Assembly: GCA_009760885.1 (NCBI GenBank)
Contig: CM019703.1
Span: forward strand, 13,562,459-13,626,458
Reading direction: 5' to 3'
DNA: 64,000 bases
Source: Achatina immaculata
Taxonomy: Eukaryota; Mollusca; Gastropoda; Stylommatophora; Achatinidae
Positions 20,908 to 35,394 of this stretch are shown here, one piece after another. The position numbers and the translations under genes were made by a program. The notes under the pieces were generated by a model. It ran no database searches. It was given only the letters and a program-made list of their open reading frames with translations, and was not told the DNA's origin. Within the stretch, counting starts at the first letter, position 1. Every line of letters begins with the position of its first letter.

Positions 20908-23329
20908 GTAAGTCTGCACTAAAAACCCGTGCCTCCACCACTTATAATACGTCCTTGAACTCTGAGGCTCATTGCAGGATGTACTCAGTTTCGTATTTCA
21001 GATAACGAGTTCGAAACTGCGGCCAACTCGATCGCGTCACCATTAATTATGGTATCGTTAGTATGCAGTATTACGTTAAGTATTTACATCACATTTGATA
21101 CAGTTAACATCACTGCTATATCTAGACCAACAAGCAGCAGTAAGAATAAATGGTGAAACAACAACTTGGTTTGAATGAATGAATGAATGAATGAATAATC
21201 TTTATTTTTCAAGGGTAAAGAATTGGGCACGCAGGCCCGTCTTACATTCTGCCCTTCATCACTCCATCTTTCATTCTTCCCACACACTTGATTTAGTAAA
21301 AAAATACAAATTAAATTAGGAAAAACATATCAAAAGAGTGTAAGATTTAACCATTACATTCAAGGTAAAAGAGAAGTCATTAACCTAATAAAATAGCACT
21401 CACGCACACATACACACGCAGACATATACATAAATAAAAATACATTGTAAATCATCTTCTAACATATGTTTTTTTAACAAACATTAAAATAATTTCTAAC
21501 AATATCTAACAAGTTGCTTTTCTAACTATGTCATTGAAGTACTTGATGGTTTACGAGCCATGTGTTGAGAGAGTGCTGGCTATTTTATGGAGGCATATAA
21601 TTACAAGCAAGTAAATAATGAAACAGGTTTGAGTTAAAGGATGAAGTATTACCAATGGATTTTAAATTGTAGGGGAGGGTGTTCCAGAGCTGTACTGCAG
21701 AGTATGCAAGGCTTTTCTTGTACAGATCAATCCTGGGTTTAGGAAGAAGACAGTTTTTTTAAACGCTGGCTATGTTTAGTGTTATACGTAAACAGTGACC
21801 ACAAGTAAGGCGGAGCATTGTGCGACAGAATTCTGTGAACAAACTTAACTTTGTTAAAAATGATTCTATTTTTGAGGGGTAGAATTTTGAGTTGTTTGTG
21901 TTGATCTACAGTCTGTACTGGGTGTTTGTCACAAATAAAACAAGGGGTCTGTCAGGGGTGCATATTGTCGCCTTGCTTATTTAACTTGTATACTGAAAAT
22001 ATAATGTGAAATGTTAGAGAAGATGTAGACAAAGAATATTACGATGCCATAACAATTGGAGGTTATGAAATACCAGAGATTAGATATGCTGATGACACAG
22101 TATTACTGTCCACAACACAAAAAGGAACGGAAAAACTAATTATGTCAGTCCGTAAGAATAGTGAAGAGCAAAACCTCTATCTTAATGCGAAGAAAACTAA
22201 ACTGATGACAAGTGACAAAACAAACAAGGCAGCTGATATATGTATCAATGAAGAAAAACAGGAAGAAGTGGAGAGTTTTTAATATCTTCGATCACAGCTA
22301 ACTAATAATGAAGATACAATGAGGGAAACTAAAAGGATCGCTCTTCAGAAAGTAAAACAACTAAAGAATCTGAGGAGAGGAGCAGACAGAACTATAAAAA
22401 TAAGATTTTTAAGATCATGCATCTTTCCCATCGCAACGTATGCCTGTGAGACCTGGACACTTAACAAAACAGCTGAGAAACACATAAATGCCTTTGAATG
22501 TAAATGCTACAGAAGAGTTCTTCAAATATCATGGACACAAAAGAACAAATATTTCCATACTACAAAAACTTAATATTGAAGAAGGCTGGCTAGTAAAGAG
22601 GTTTAAATAGAGAAAACTTAAATATTTTAGATACATTAAACGTCATGATAATCTAGAGAAGACTGTCTTGGAAAGGTACTTAATGGGAAAAAAGAAAGAG
22701 AGGAAGACCAAGGCGAAGATGGCTGCAAGACATCGTTGATGATCTGCAAGTGGATGCATCAGCAGCAGGTCATCTTGCTCACAACAGAGAGGCCTACAGG
22801 AGTGCTGTTTGGGAGGTAAAGTTCCGCAAGGGACATGCAGATGAATGAACGAATTCACATCAGACTTTCATGTGCCAATGATCTTGGAAATACGGGCCTA
22901 ACACCGCACCCCCAGTATGCCATCATGGCATGAAAACTGGGATTTTACCTTTACCTTATTACGAAAGTGAAATTATCACTCATGGTTTTAAATATTTTAT
23001 TACATTATTTATTAGCTGTAGATATAAATGTGGGCCGGGGCGAGCTACTCATATAGGTGGCATTTGTCCCTGTTTTATACAAAGGTTAGGTGGCATTTGT
23101 CCCTATTTTATACAAAGGTTAGGTGGCATTTGTCCCTATTTTATACAAAGGTTAGGTGGCATTTGTCCCTATTTTATACAAAGGTTAGGTGGCATTTGTC
23201 CCTGTTTTATACAAAGGTTAGGTGGCATTTGTCCCTGTTTTATACAAAGGTTAGGTGGCATTTGTTCCTGTTTTATACAAAGGTTAGGTGGCATTTGTCC
23301 CTGTTTTATTACAAAGGTTGCCGTCCAAG

Positions 23330-23368
<39 letters not shown>

Positions 23369-26300
23369 GACTGCTGACTCAATTCTAAATTAATAAATAA
23401 TATAGTCGTAACGGACGTCAGATTTCAAACTTGTATCAACATTTTATTCTACGGAGTTAATTTGTCAATCTTGGCATGAAGAAATTTTAAGACTTTAACA
23501 ATGAAATAATGTTCATTAAATTTGGTTTGGACTTTTATTCTTTGCGACTGAGTCCTCCGTTTCAGTAAGGTATATGGCCTCCTCTGGCCTGTATCAGAGA
23601 ACGACATCTCCTTGACACGGATCCGATTAGCCGTTGGATCTGTTGTGGGATGGCTGCCCACTCTTCCCGCAGTGCAAGAGACAACTGTCGGAAATTGGTT
23701 GGCGCCACGTCTCGCTGGCTGACTTGTCTGTTGACTCCATCCCATAAGTGTTCTATTGTTAATGTCTAATAACATGGATGGCCACGGAATGGTCTGGTCG
23801 TTGTTGTCAGCGAGGAACTGAGTGGTGAGTTGTGTCACATGAGGTCGAGCGTTATCCTGCTGAAAAATCGATCATGGTGCAGCCAGAAGTGGAAGGACAT
23901 GAGGACGAAGAATTTTAGCGACGTATCGTTGGGCATTCAGGCGTCCTTCAATTTGCACCAGGTTATTTCTTCACATGAAGTTGATCGTCCCCCACACCAG
24001 TACACCTCCACCACCATGCGGAGGAGCTTCATCCACGCAATTCTGGGCGTAGCGCTCATGGACTCTGCAGTAAACTCTTCTCCGTCTATCTTGTCGCTGG
24101 AGCAGAAAGAATGATTCATCACTAAACCAAACCCTTCCAATCATTCACAACAGTCCATTGACGATGCTGGTTAGCCCATTGCAGTCGGTTCTGGCGATGC
24201 AGGTCCGTAAGAACAAGACCTATATAGGGTCTTCTACACCAAAGACCAGGGTTGTGCAGCCGGTTCCTGACCGTCTGATCTGAAATTCGACGAGCTGCTA
24301 TCATTGACTGGACTGTTGAGGACGCAGATGCAAATCGATTCCTGGGGTGACGCAGCCGTATGAAGGGTCTTCGGCAGAAGTTGTGACTATGGGTCTTCCA
24401 CTGCGCGGCCGGTCTGCAACTGAGCCAGTTTCCTGGAATCGTCTCCAAAGGCGACTAATGGTGCTTCTAACCACATTAAATTGTCTGGGCACTACACTTT
24501 GTGACTGTCCAGTCTGTAAACGTCTAATGATGATGAGTCGTTGTTCTGTAGTGAGACGAGCCATACTTGCGCATTGAATTTTCAAACGAATTGATTCGAG
24601 GAGCGTCAGTCTTTTTTTATAGGCATTCAATAACATTGTCAGTGAGTTTTATGTTCGGTAAGTTTCACGGGATTCTCGTAAACCTGTCATGAGTTATTGT
24701 CAAAAATGCTCCTTTGACTAGTGTCGTTTTTCTGTGCTCATGAATCATCTGCTGAGTACAATTCAGTTCAGCACGTGAAGTTGATGTCCAAATGGAAGTT
24801 TCAGGCAATTTGCCCTTGTCTGATCAGCAAACTTCAGTTTAAATCGCAACATCGTATTTGTTGCGTTTTTTTTTTAAACAGTATAGTTCAAATAACAAGA
24901 AAAAGATCATCGAAATTTTCCCGTACATGTCATGAGAAGAAAGAAGTTGGAGAAGCTGTTAAGGACCGGAAAATTCAAGGGGAAAAAAGGAAGAGAGGAA
25001 GGCCAAGAGAACAATATCTCAGTGGACTGACCAAGTGGCATGGTAGAAAAAAAGCAACTGAACTATTTGGAAACACCAAGAACCGTGCAAGATGGAGAAG
25101 CTTGATCGCTAAAGGTATCCAGCACGGCAAATAATAATAATAATAATAATAATGTCACATATATGCCAGGAAACCATATAACACTGTTATGAACTGATGC
25201 CTTGAATCTTGAGGACAAAGTAACTTGTATACTACATTTAGAGAAGAAGCTATGCCTTCTACTTAATATCATGCAAAGCTAATAGTGCACAGTTTCAAAT
25301 TTAGCAAGAGTCGTATGAAAATTATCTTCTCTTTTCCCTAACTTTTTTTGTATTTCCGTTGGCGTGTCAGTTATTTCTATTTACGAGGTATTTACCATGT
25401 GTCCTTTAAAAAGACGTTTTCTTGACTATAATTTAGACGAAATAAGATCCAGTGAAGAAAAAAGTAAATATATATTATATATATTATTTATAGTTTTAAA
25501 CTGTTAATTTTGCATATTATTTATGAGATATTTTTCGTATTACCAAAAATTAGTGTCCAGAAGAAGACACATGTATTCTTCCATTAGCGTTTTGGGATAA
25601 AACTCTAATGTTAACGTTTTTTGTAACACAAAATAAGTTGAACAGCCTTGACAGTTTTGTGAATTTTTCGTATCGCTTTTGAGTGGTTTCTTGTTTCTGC
25701 ATTCCTGAATAAGTCGTGTGGCTGAAATATTTTTTGTTTTTTATTTTTGTTTTTTTTACCTTTCATTTCCTTTTCCTCACTCTTCTGATATATTTTACCT
25801 TTTGTTACACTACAACGTTTTAATCCTTCACTTTTCTTTATATAATGCTTTCAGCCTTAGCTCAGTCATATATGTTTTTTGTTTCTGTTAATTGCCTGAG
25901 ATTAAATGACTGTATTATCCCAAGGGTATCATTATCGCCATCATCATCATCATCATCATCATGGTTTTCATACCGTCTTCATTATTATCACCATCATCCA
26001 CACCATTATCATTGCTGCCGTCAATATCACCTTTGTTAGAAGACGTTGTCCGTTGTGACAGTCAGTTACCCATAGCTGACCTACTGGTGTCAGGGTTGGC
26101 TTTCCATACCTGGCCAAGAGCCTGTCCCCATCTCTCCGTTGGTACTCTCAGTAACAACAGGACTAGCCTGACTAACGGGGCAGGGATCGCCATAGCCCCC
26201 CATGGTGGTGGAGTCTGCTAAAGAAGTATTGCACACCCCATGCTTTTTTTAACTGCGCTCCGGGACCGAAAAAAAAGTAGCTGCCGTAACCCACTTCTAC

Positions 26301-29300
26301 GCGGATACGACGCTGTTCCTCAACACCTTCACTGCATCGGTTGCAAAAGAACACCAGCTCGCAGCTCCAGTGAGACAGAAGACAAGACAAGAGAAGACAG
26401 ACAGTCGCCATTATGATCATCGTAATCAGTCAGGTTGCATGAGAAGCAAATGACGACAGTTCCATTCCTATCCGTTCTGTTAGCTCTCAAATGTAACCGT
26501 CGCTCTGACTGCTCAAAGAAGTTTTTTTCTCTTGACAGCTTACAATGCCATCTCGGCTCTAAACCTCCATGCCGTGATAGGACCTTATGACCCGGAAGTG
26601 AGCCTGGCCACAGAGTCCTTGCGGATCCCGTATTTGTGCACGACCAGTGTTGGAAGACTCCAGCGCTTCAACTATACTGTACAGGTAGGAAGACGAAAGA
26701 GTGGAAACTACGGTGGGTGAGGCATATGTCAGGATAATTCAATATGTGAAACGCAAATGAGAATGTTTATGGGAGAAGAGAGAGAGAGAAAGACAAAGAC
26801 AGAAAGAGTGGAAGAGAGAAAGAAAGGAAGAGAGAAAGAAAGGGAGAGGCTGAGATAAGCAGAGAAAAAGAGGGAAAGAAAGAAAGAAAGAAAGACGCTG
26901 TCAGAGTTGGCAATCAGCGACCCATAGTTGACATGCTAACGTCAGGGTTGGCGAACCATGTCCTGGTCCAGGAATCACCACCAACCGTAGGCTGACAAAT
27001 GAGACAGGGTTCACCATAGTCCCCATAGCAGTGGAGCCTGCTAAAGAAGTACTGCACACTATCTGCTTTTTAGCTGCACTCAGATTGTGAAATAATAACC
27101 GCCATAGTCCAGTCCCAAGTCGACACGATGATGTTGCTCAACATGTTCACAGCATCAGCTGCAAAAAAGACCAGCTCGCACATCCAGGGAGATTGAAGAG
27201 AGAAAGAGAATGAGAGAGAGAGAGAGAGAGAGAGAAAGAAATAGATTGAGAGAAAGAGAGTGAGAAAAGGGGATTCGCAGGAAAGATTCCGGAGACATAA
27301 ATCAGAAGGAATATAATTAGAAACAAAAACATAAAACTGCTTCAGGAAACATTTCATAGATAAAAACACACAAACACACTAAAAAATAAGATACCAGATC
27401 TTTATCCCCTCATAAAAATGGCAAATATTTCTCGTTTCCCATTCCTGTGTTTACAAAACTGCATTCACTTGTCCATGTTTCCATATCTACCAAAATCTTA
27501 CATATATATGAGGATATGAATCTCAAGCATGTAATTTAACTAGTTCATTTATCATGACTTCTGCTAACCTTTGACTTGCAGGTCATTCCAGAACTGAGAC
27601 ACTCCTGTGATGCTATGCTGGATATAGCACAAGCTTATTCTTGGGCCAAGATCGGTGTCTTTTATGATGACGATGTTGGTAGGTCACAGATGTTTCTTAC
27701 ATGTGCAAGACTGTAGGGGTACGATTTCTCTAAAGTCTACCTTCAAGTACGTTACATGTGCAAGATTGTAGAAGTAAGATCTCTCTAAAGTCTATGCTTC
27801 TGCTGTAATAGTTTTCTTTTTCCTTAAAAAATTTAGGAACTTTTTTTCCAAACCTTTGATAGTGAATTCCAAATTGTTTTTTATTTCTTGTGGCTGATAA
27901 TTGCAGAAGCAAACAACGCACTTACCTGTCCGGTGATTCGATTCCAGGCTTAGCATGGTTGACCACCCTCGACCCAGCTGTAAAAGATATGGCTCCTTCT
28001 GGAGTATGTAGGTGCCATAAGATGATATAAATGATCTGTGATGATAACCAACTTCAGCTAGACTCACGAGCAACAAGACCAACGTGAACAATTCCGGCGG
28101 GTTTAACTTCACCAGGTAGAATTTACCGAATAAGTGTACAAAAACCAGACATACCTGCAGTCAAAAGAAATCCACATCAGGAAATCAAACAGCCTGTTTC
28201 GTCCCATGTCTTAACGAAGACAGGATACCTAGCAACTAACACAGTCATACCATAATTCCATATTTCAAGCCCAACGCAAACGTAACAATTTCAAACCGGC
28301 ATTTCTTCCTTGCTCGTCCGGGACCCAACTGTCAAATTTCTCTCTTCGACCACTCAGGGGTACTCACCTGACCTATCAGTTAATCTGATTGGTCCTGCTA
28401 GCTATGGGACGTTATTGGAGCAAAACCCACTCATGAATTAACCACAGTCCCATCCGTTATACAGGAACAGATTATCGCTCCTCCCCAAAAGTAGAGATTT
28501 GCTCCCTGCAATAATCAAAGAGGTTCATAGCAAAACAAAATTTGGAACCTCACTCATGAAAATAATACAAAAATCATCCATCACGTAATTGGTACAAAAT
28601 AGTACATTATCATACGTGTAGAAAAAAATATACACACATTATATACAAATCTCTGAGCTCTTAACACACTATTATGAAGAAGAGCTTGACAGAAGACTAA
28701 CATTTATAGCATCTACTTGAACAGAGATCAAGTAGCTCTAATTTATGCATTGATGGACACACAGGGTCCATAATGTTCAGAATTGTGTTTTGAACAAATT
28801 TTTCCTGGGCTCTAAATATAAACGCACCAATCTCTGATGATTAGTAAGAAAAATATGGACATGAACATTATATGTCTCAGTAGTAACGAACAAGACTTAA
28901 AAAAAAATAATAATAAAATTGTTTCGTCAGGACTCTATAGTTACATCTTGTGTATGTTAAGTTCTGTTAAAATGGTCTGTGGTGCTGTCTCTTCTCGTCC
29001 TCCTTGCTAGCTAAACACTGCTGCATAAGCTGCAAATGCATCTTAGAAGAACTGGTTCCTCAGTTCCATCAAGAAAAGAAAGTTGCCATTCTTTAGACAT
29101 TATAAACTACATGATTGCCATGGGAGATCCATAGTAGATCACACATGTAAGGCGTGATCTAGTGCTGGTGGCTGGGTTTATATGTGTGGTGGCTCATATT
29201 GTAAGTATTGACAGCTCAACATGCCAAACATCTAAACAGACTAACTATTCTCGTTGATCTTGACCGCGACTCTACATTGAAGAACAACTCCAAGTATAAG

Positions 29301-32300
29301 ACTCTCAGAATCTCAAATATATACTCCATGTTTAATCACTTTCTCAGCATTCACGTAGACAGAAAAAGGCTTCCAGCTGTCCTCTCTTCAGGAGTCCTGC
29401 AAGAAACTCCTGTCGTGACCAAGTTCAGTGACAGCTCATTCACCTGACCAACTAGTAACCAAGTTCAGTAACAACTCAGTCACTTGACCAACTAGTAACC
29501 AAGTTCAGTAACAACTCAGTCACCTGAATAACTAGTAACCAAGTTCAGTAACAACTCATTCACCTGACCAACTAGTAACCAAGTTCAATAACAACTCAGT
29601 CACCTGACCAACTAGTAACCAAGTTCACTGACAAATCAGTCACCTGACCAACTAGTAACCAAGTTCAGTAACAACTCAGTCACCTGCCCAACTAGTAACC
29701 AAGTTCAGTAACAACTCAGTCACCTGACCAACTAGTAACCAAGTTCAGTAACAACTCAGTCACCTGACCAACGTTCAGTAACAACCCAGTCACCTGACCA
29801 ACTAGTAACCAAGTTCAGTAACAACTCAGGCACCTAATCAACTCGTAATCAATGTTCACATCGTCATTTGCTTAAACGTGTGGTGTAGTAAGGCCAGAAA
29901 GCCACAATACAACCCACACACACAAAAATATACTGCCATGAACTGATTACTCTGAATAACAAGCCTACTCGTTCAGGAATCTTGTCGGTGTTATAGATTT
30001 CCTGCACTATTACGAGATCTTCGTGGAATAAGCTGGTGCGTCTTTGGGGTAATCTTCAGTGTAACTATGATAATCCTTCGCGGATCTATTTTTATTTGTG
30101 TAAGAACATATTCCACAAGATTTGTCAAAAATGTTTGCTTTTAAATCACTACGCAGGCATCCAGGTGCTGGAAAAGTTGATGACCAATCACTCAATTTCC
30201 GTGAGAGCCTGGAGGCTGCTAGAAAAAGCGTCCCGCCGACAAGTTCGTGACGCTCTAGTGGAGATGAGGAAGGTTTTGGTGGATAAGTGTGTTGTGTTGT
30301 GCAATAAGGAAAACATTAGACGTCTGGTAGATGAGGTAAGCTATTTGTTATCTGCCTCGTTCTCTTTATTCTGCTCGTACATACTGTTTTTATTTCTCTC
30401 CCGTTCTTGTTTGTTTCTGCTTTTATTTCTCTCCCGTTCTTGTTTATTTCTGCTTTTATTTCTCTCCCGTTCTTGTTTATTTCTGCTTTTATTTCTCTCC
30501 CGTTCTTGTTTATTTCTGCTTTTATTTCTCTCCGTTCTTGTTTATTTCTGCTTTTATTTCTCTCCCGTTCTTGTTTATTTCTGCTTTTATTTCTCTCCCG
30601 TTCTTGTTTATTTCTGCTTTTATTTCTCTCCCGTTCTTGTTTATTTCTGCTTTTATTTCTCTCCCGTTCTTGTTTATTTCTGCTTTTATTTCTCTCCCGT
30701 TCTTGTTTATTTCTGCTTTTATTCTCTCCCGTTCTTGTTATTTCTGCTTTTATTTCTCTCCCGTTCTTGTTTATTTCTGCTTTTATTTCTCTCCCGTTCT
30801 TGTTTATTTCTGCTTTTATTTCTCTCCCGTTCTTGTTTGTTTCTGCTTTTATTTCTCTCCCGTTCTTGTTTGTTTCTGCTTTTATTTCTCTCCCGTTCTT
30901 GTCTGTTTCTGCTTTTCTGAAGAAGATATAAACCGGGATGTTATTTCGTTGAGTTTGATTATAAGAAAATCTTCACATGTTTTTTTTATTACCAATATTA
31001 CAGTACTTCATTATTTTTATAACGTAAGAATTTTTCCCTGTCTGCTCACTTCTCTTCTTTTTAGGCTGCCATTTCTACATAATATGTCTTCTTCTTCCTC
31101 TTAAACTTTCCGAGCCATTAACTCTCGCTGCTGCAGATAAAGTTCGATTCCATTCCTTCCTATTCCTAATCCTCTCTCTCCATTTTGGTGATACCAGCTT
31201 CCTGTATATCCTCTTCTATGTTGTCTCTCGGTCTTATTTCCTTCATCTCTTGTACATACTTCCATTCTTTCTTCATGGTTCAACCAGTTCAGTTTCCAAA
31301 CGTTTATAATCCTCTGTAATTTAAGCAAGCTGTTAATTTATAGTGTTCTTTCTAGCTCTTCATTCTGTTGGTATCCTTTATGTTGGTATCTTGTTCTCAG
31401 ATATCTGCAGTTGTTGTTCATCTTTCTTTATTGTACTCCACGATTCTGATCCATACATGACGACTGGTCTTATTATATTTGTATTTACATAATATGTACT
31501 TTTAACAAAGTCTCTGACAAATGAATGATTACCAAAAGATCCAAATGCATTAAAATTGGACGTAAAAGTATGCGTTCAGTCCATGGTACCTGGTAATTTT
31601 GTGTGTGTTTTATGTACGTCTGTGAGGACATCATCTTCCATGCTTGTAGGGCTGAAAACTATTAAAACAAAGTATAGTGTCTGTCTGTTACAAATTATCA
31701 GCTATTGGGGTTGTTTCTATATTTTAAAACAAAGCTGTGAAATTAACTCTAGCACAATATATAGTTTCCCAAGACGTAAAATTAACTCTAGCACGATATA
31801 TAGTTTCCCAAAGACCTAGCACCGAGTGTAATTCGCCAGATACAGTACGTTTCCTGTATAGGATAACATTAACGAAAGACAGTTATCTGCTCCTTATAAA
31901 AATTAACCCGGATTCTAAAATGTCCTTTCAGACTATGGCGCAAATAATAATAATAAACGAACAAGACCACACAATTTATTGCAAAATCAACACGATACCT
32001 CTTTTCGCAGACAGTCAACGAAAAGCAGCAGATACAGGCAACTCAGACAGATATCACCTACCATAAACGTAGTGTAATAAAGCTGCATGATGGGCATCAA
32101 GCATGATATAACAGCGTGACATTATGGCGTCCAGGATCGATGCCTGTCTGGGATAGCATCTCAGGTCACAGCTCCCTAGGCGTATTTGATGATTCCGGGA
32201 TTGGGAGGGGGGGAAGGGGTAACATCGCTGTAAACTCTCAATATGCTGTATGTGCCATCCACTTCCCCTTGCTCCAACTCATATTTATTTATGTTCCATG

Positions 32301-35300
32301 ATTGCATATGTCTCAGAAAGCTATCAAGTGTTCTCACAAAAGTTCATTTCTGTCGGCGAATCCATTTTCCCAAAGCGCGGGTGCGTATCCGAAAAAACTC
32401 ATTCACAACTGGAGCCACACATCGTTTGCCACCCTTTTCTATCGTTATCCAACTGCGGTACATGATCCCCCAAAGCGAACGTCCTTTACGTGAAGAAAGA
32501 ACTCTAATATACTTTTATCTCTTTCATTTGCTCGTGCAAATAGTGTTAGTGACTAACAAGGGGAATAATACACAATAGGTCTGTATTATTCCCCTTGTTA
32601 ATCTACTGTGGTTTGGTGGCAGTCGATTTCCTGAACATTGGAAGTTGTGGATAACGAGCTCCCACAGTGTTGTCGCTGTGTGAATCTGCTACGTAGATTG
32701 TTGCAAAATTCTGTTGAATTGCCTGTGGCAATATTTTCCCAAGTTTTGTTTTTGTTCACCTGTTCACTCATTGTTAGGGGGTGTTGTGTTCACTGTCTTG
32801 AAAATGAATTTTCAGTGTTCAGAATCCATCATTAATAATTAGACACAGGGACTGAATACCATAAAGAGCTAAACTGCCCGAGGGAACTCTCTTGACCGTC
32901 ATGTTTCCTGCTGACATGATCACCTCTGTCTACTGTTATACCCACTTTGAATCAAAGTATCCTAAAAAAAAACAACTGAAATCCTTGTGGGATTTACGCC
33001 TTGATTCCAGAGCAAATATTTCAGTAATTCCTCCTTCCTGCTTTCTTTAAAGAGGCCCTTCTACAGCGCAAATGTAATTATTCTCTGTATGGCCGATGTT
33101 AGAGAAAATTTGATACTTCTTTGTTAAACGTCTTCATGTCTCGTATAGGATCTTTTCAATGAGCAGAGTGTTAAGAAACAAAAAATTGATTAACAAGTAT
33201 TGATTGTACATGCCCGATATCTAAACAAAGACTTGTCTTGTGCAATCTCACTGTAACTGTGAAGTTTTTTGCAGCCGATGCTGTGGAGGTGTTGAGGCAC
33301 AGCATCGTATCGGCGTGAGAGCGGGTTATGGCAGCTATTTTTTCAGTCTCGGAGTATAGCTAAAAAAGCAGGGGATGTGCAATACTTCTTTAGCAGACTC
33401 CACCACCGTGGGGGCTATGGCGATCCCTGCCCCGTTAGCCAGGCTAGGCCTGTTACTGGGGGGTGTACCAACGGAGAGGTGGAACAGGGTCTTGGTCAGC
33501 TATACTTCGCTAACCCTGACGCTAGCATATCAGCTATAGTTCGCTAACCCTGACGCTAGCATATCAGCTATAGTTCGCTAACCCTGACGCTAGCATATCA
33601 GCTATAGTTCACTAACCCTGACGCTAGCATATTAGCTATAGTTCACTAACCCTGACGCTAGCATATTAGCTATAGTTCGCTAACCCTGACGCTAGCATAT
33701 CAGCTATAGTTCGCTAACCCTGACGCTAGCATATCAGCCATGGGTCCCTGACTGCCTAATCGGCTAGGGTCTTCACTTCCATCTAAACAAAGATAAGGAA
33801 TATTAATATTCGTTCTTGCTACTTGCATGATGTCAACAACATGTGGATAGATAATAATAGATAGATAATAGATAGGTAATGGATAGATAATTTGATATAG
33901 TTTTCCTAGCCTGTTTTTTTAAAATAACTTTTATTATTTCACTTAGTTTTATAATGGTTATTTACTAAGAGAAGAGACCATGGAGAGTCTAAAGAGAGAA
34001 CAGTCACAAACTGAGCTAATGGAAAATATCGGGGATCAAGATATAAAAGTATCATATATCGACAGTTGATATATAGGCAGTTTGTTTTATGTACATTTGG
34101 GGTAAAGATTCTGTTCGATTTGGCAGTTCACGTTGGCGTCAGTGTTGCCGAACCATAGCTGACCAAGAACCCTGTCCCACCTCTCCGATGGTACCACCAA
34201 CTACTGGTACAGATTATTCCTGTATTAAGAGTAGTCTGACTAATGGGGCAGGGATCGCCATAGTCCCTAAGGCGGTGGAGTTTGTTAAAGAAGTATTGCG
34301 CACCCCTTGATTTTTAGCTGCAGCTAAAAAAATAGCTTAGTAACAGACAATAATTAGCGTACAAGTATACACGAAGAACTGCAGTAAAGCTGTGATACCA
34401 AAATGTATAAACTAGGAAAAAAGTAAGAACAGCTTTATTACTTAACTATTACGATTACTTGTAGTCGTTAAATAATAAAGCTGTTCCTACTTTTTTCCCT
34501 AGTTTATACATTGTGAAAAAAAAATAGCTGCGACGCGTTCATATTTACACACGATGATACGATGCTGTGACTCAACATCTCCACTACATCGACTGTAAAG
34601 AACACCAATTCTCAGTTCCAGGGAACTGAAGAAGAAGAATTTATGTACACTGCACCATACATTTACTAGGAGACTGCCATTTCGGCGATAGTTTCCCCGT
34701 TCCCTTCTGTCGGTTCGTGTATGGTTTTCTCTGCTAGTTTCTGTTTGAGAGAGAGAGAGAGAGAGAGAGAGGAGACAAGTATATCTGGACCGTCTGACCA
34801 AATGCTCGGACAAAAAGCCAGGCGATATGATTATACCTCAGAAAATGGAGAAGCCCATTCGTCTAGGCCTATGGACACGGCATCTAACTAATGGACACTT
34901 CTGTAGATATGATTTAGCATGATAACGAACATACTGTATATAGTCTTCATTTGTTTAATATTTATTTGAATGGCAGCAAATGTCACTTGAGAAGTTTAAT
35001 CATATACTTTACCATTCGTCTTCTCTTCCACAAAAGGCAAGGAATCTTGCTATGCTGTCAACTCCACCCTACGGATGGATGTTTTATGATCCAGTAAGTA
35101 CGCAGCAGTTTAGTGGTCTAACTATCTCACTTCATCATTGCAGTCATCACATCATAATCATCATCAGTGGCAGCAACAATAGAAGAATAAGAATAAGAGG
35201 AAGAATGAATAATTTGATCTTTAATCATCACCCCCGTCATCATCAACACAAACTTTTAACCAAAATAAATATGTTAACCTCAGATTTTCTCTATGTTTCC

Positions 35301-35310
35301 TTTCATGTTA

Positions 35311-35394
<84 letters not shown>

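Noticed and set aside
22930..23393. 145- and 121-residue open frames with 11-residue repeats
   Set aside because: Produced by a 33-bp minisatellite followed by (AT)n; no start context, homology or splice support.
29425..29850. Regular direct repeats considered as a CRISPR array
   Set aside because: Units are contiguous with no unique spacers, and the host is eukaryotic.
30036..30920. 294-residue open frame
   Set aside because: Only the part 30157-30335 is a real exon. The rest is a 33-bp minisatellite without stop codons, and the exon has a good donor at 30336.
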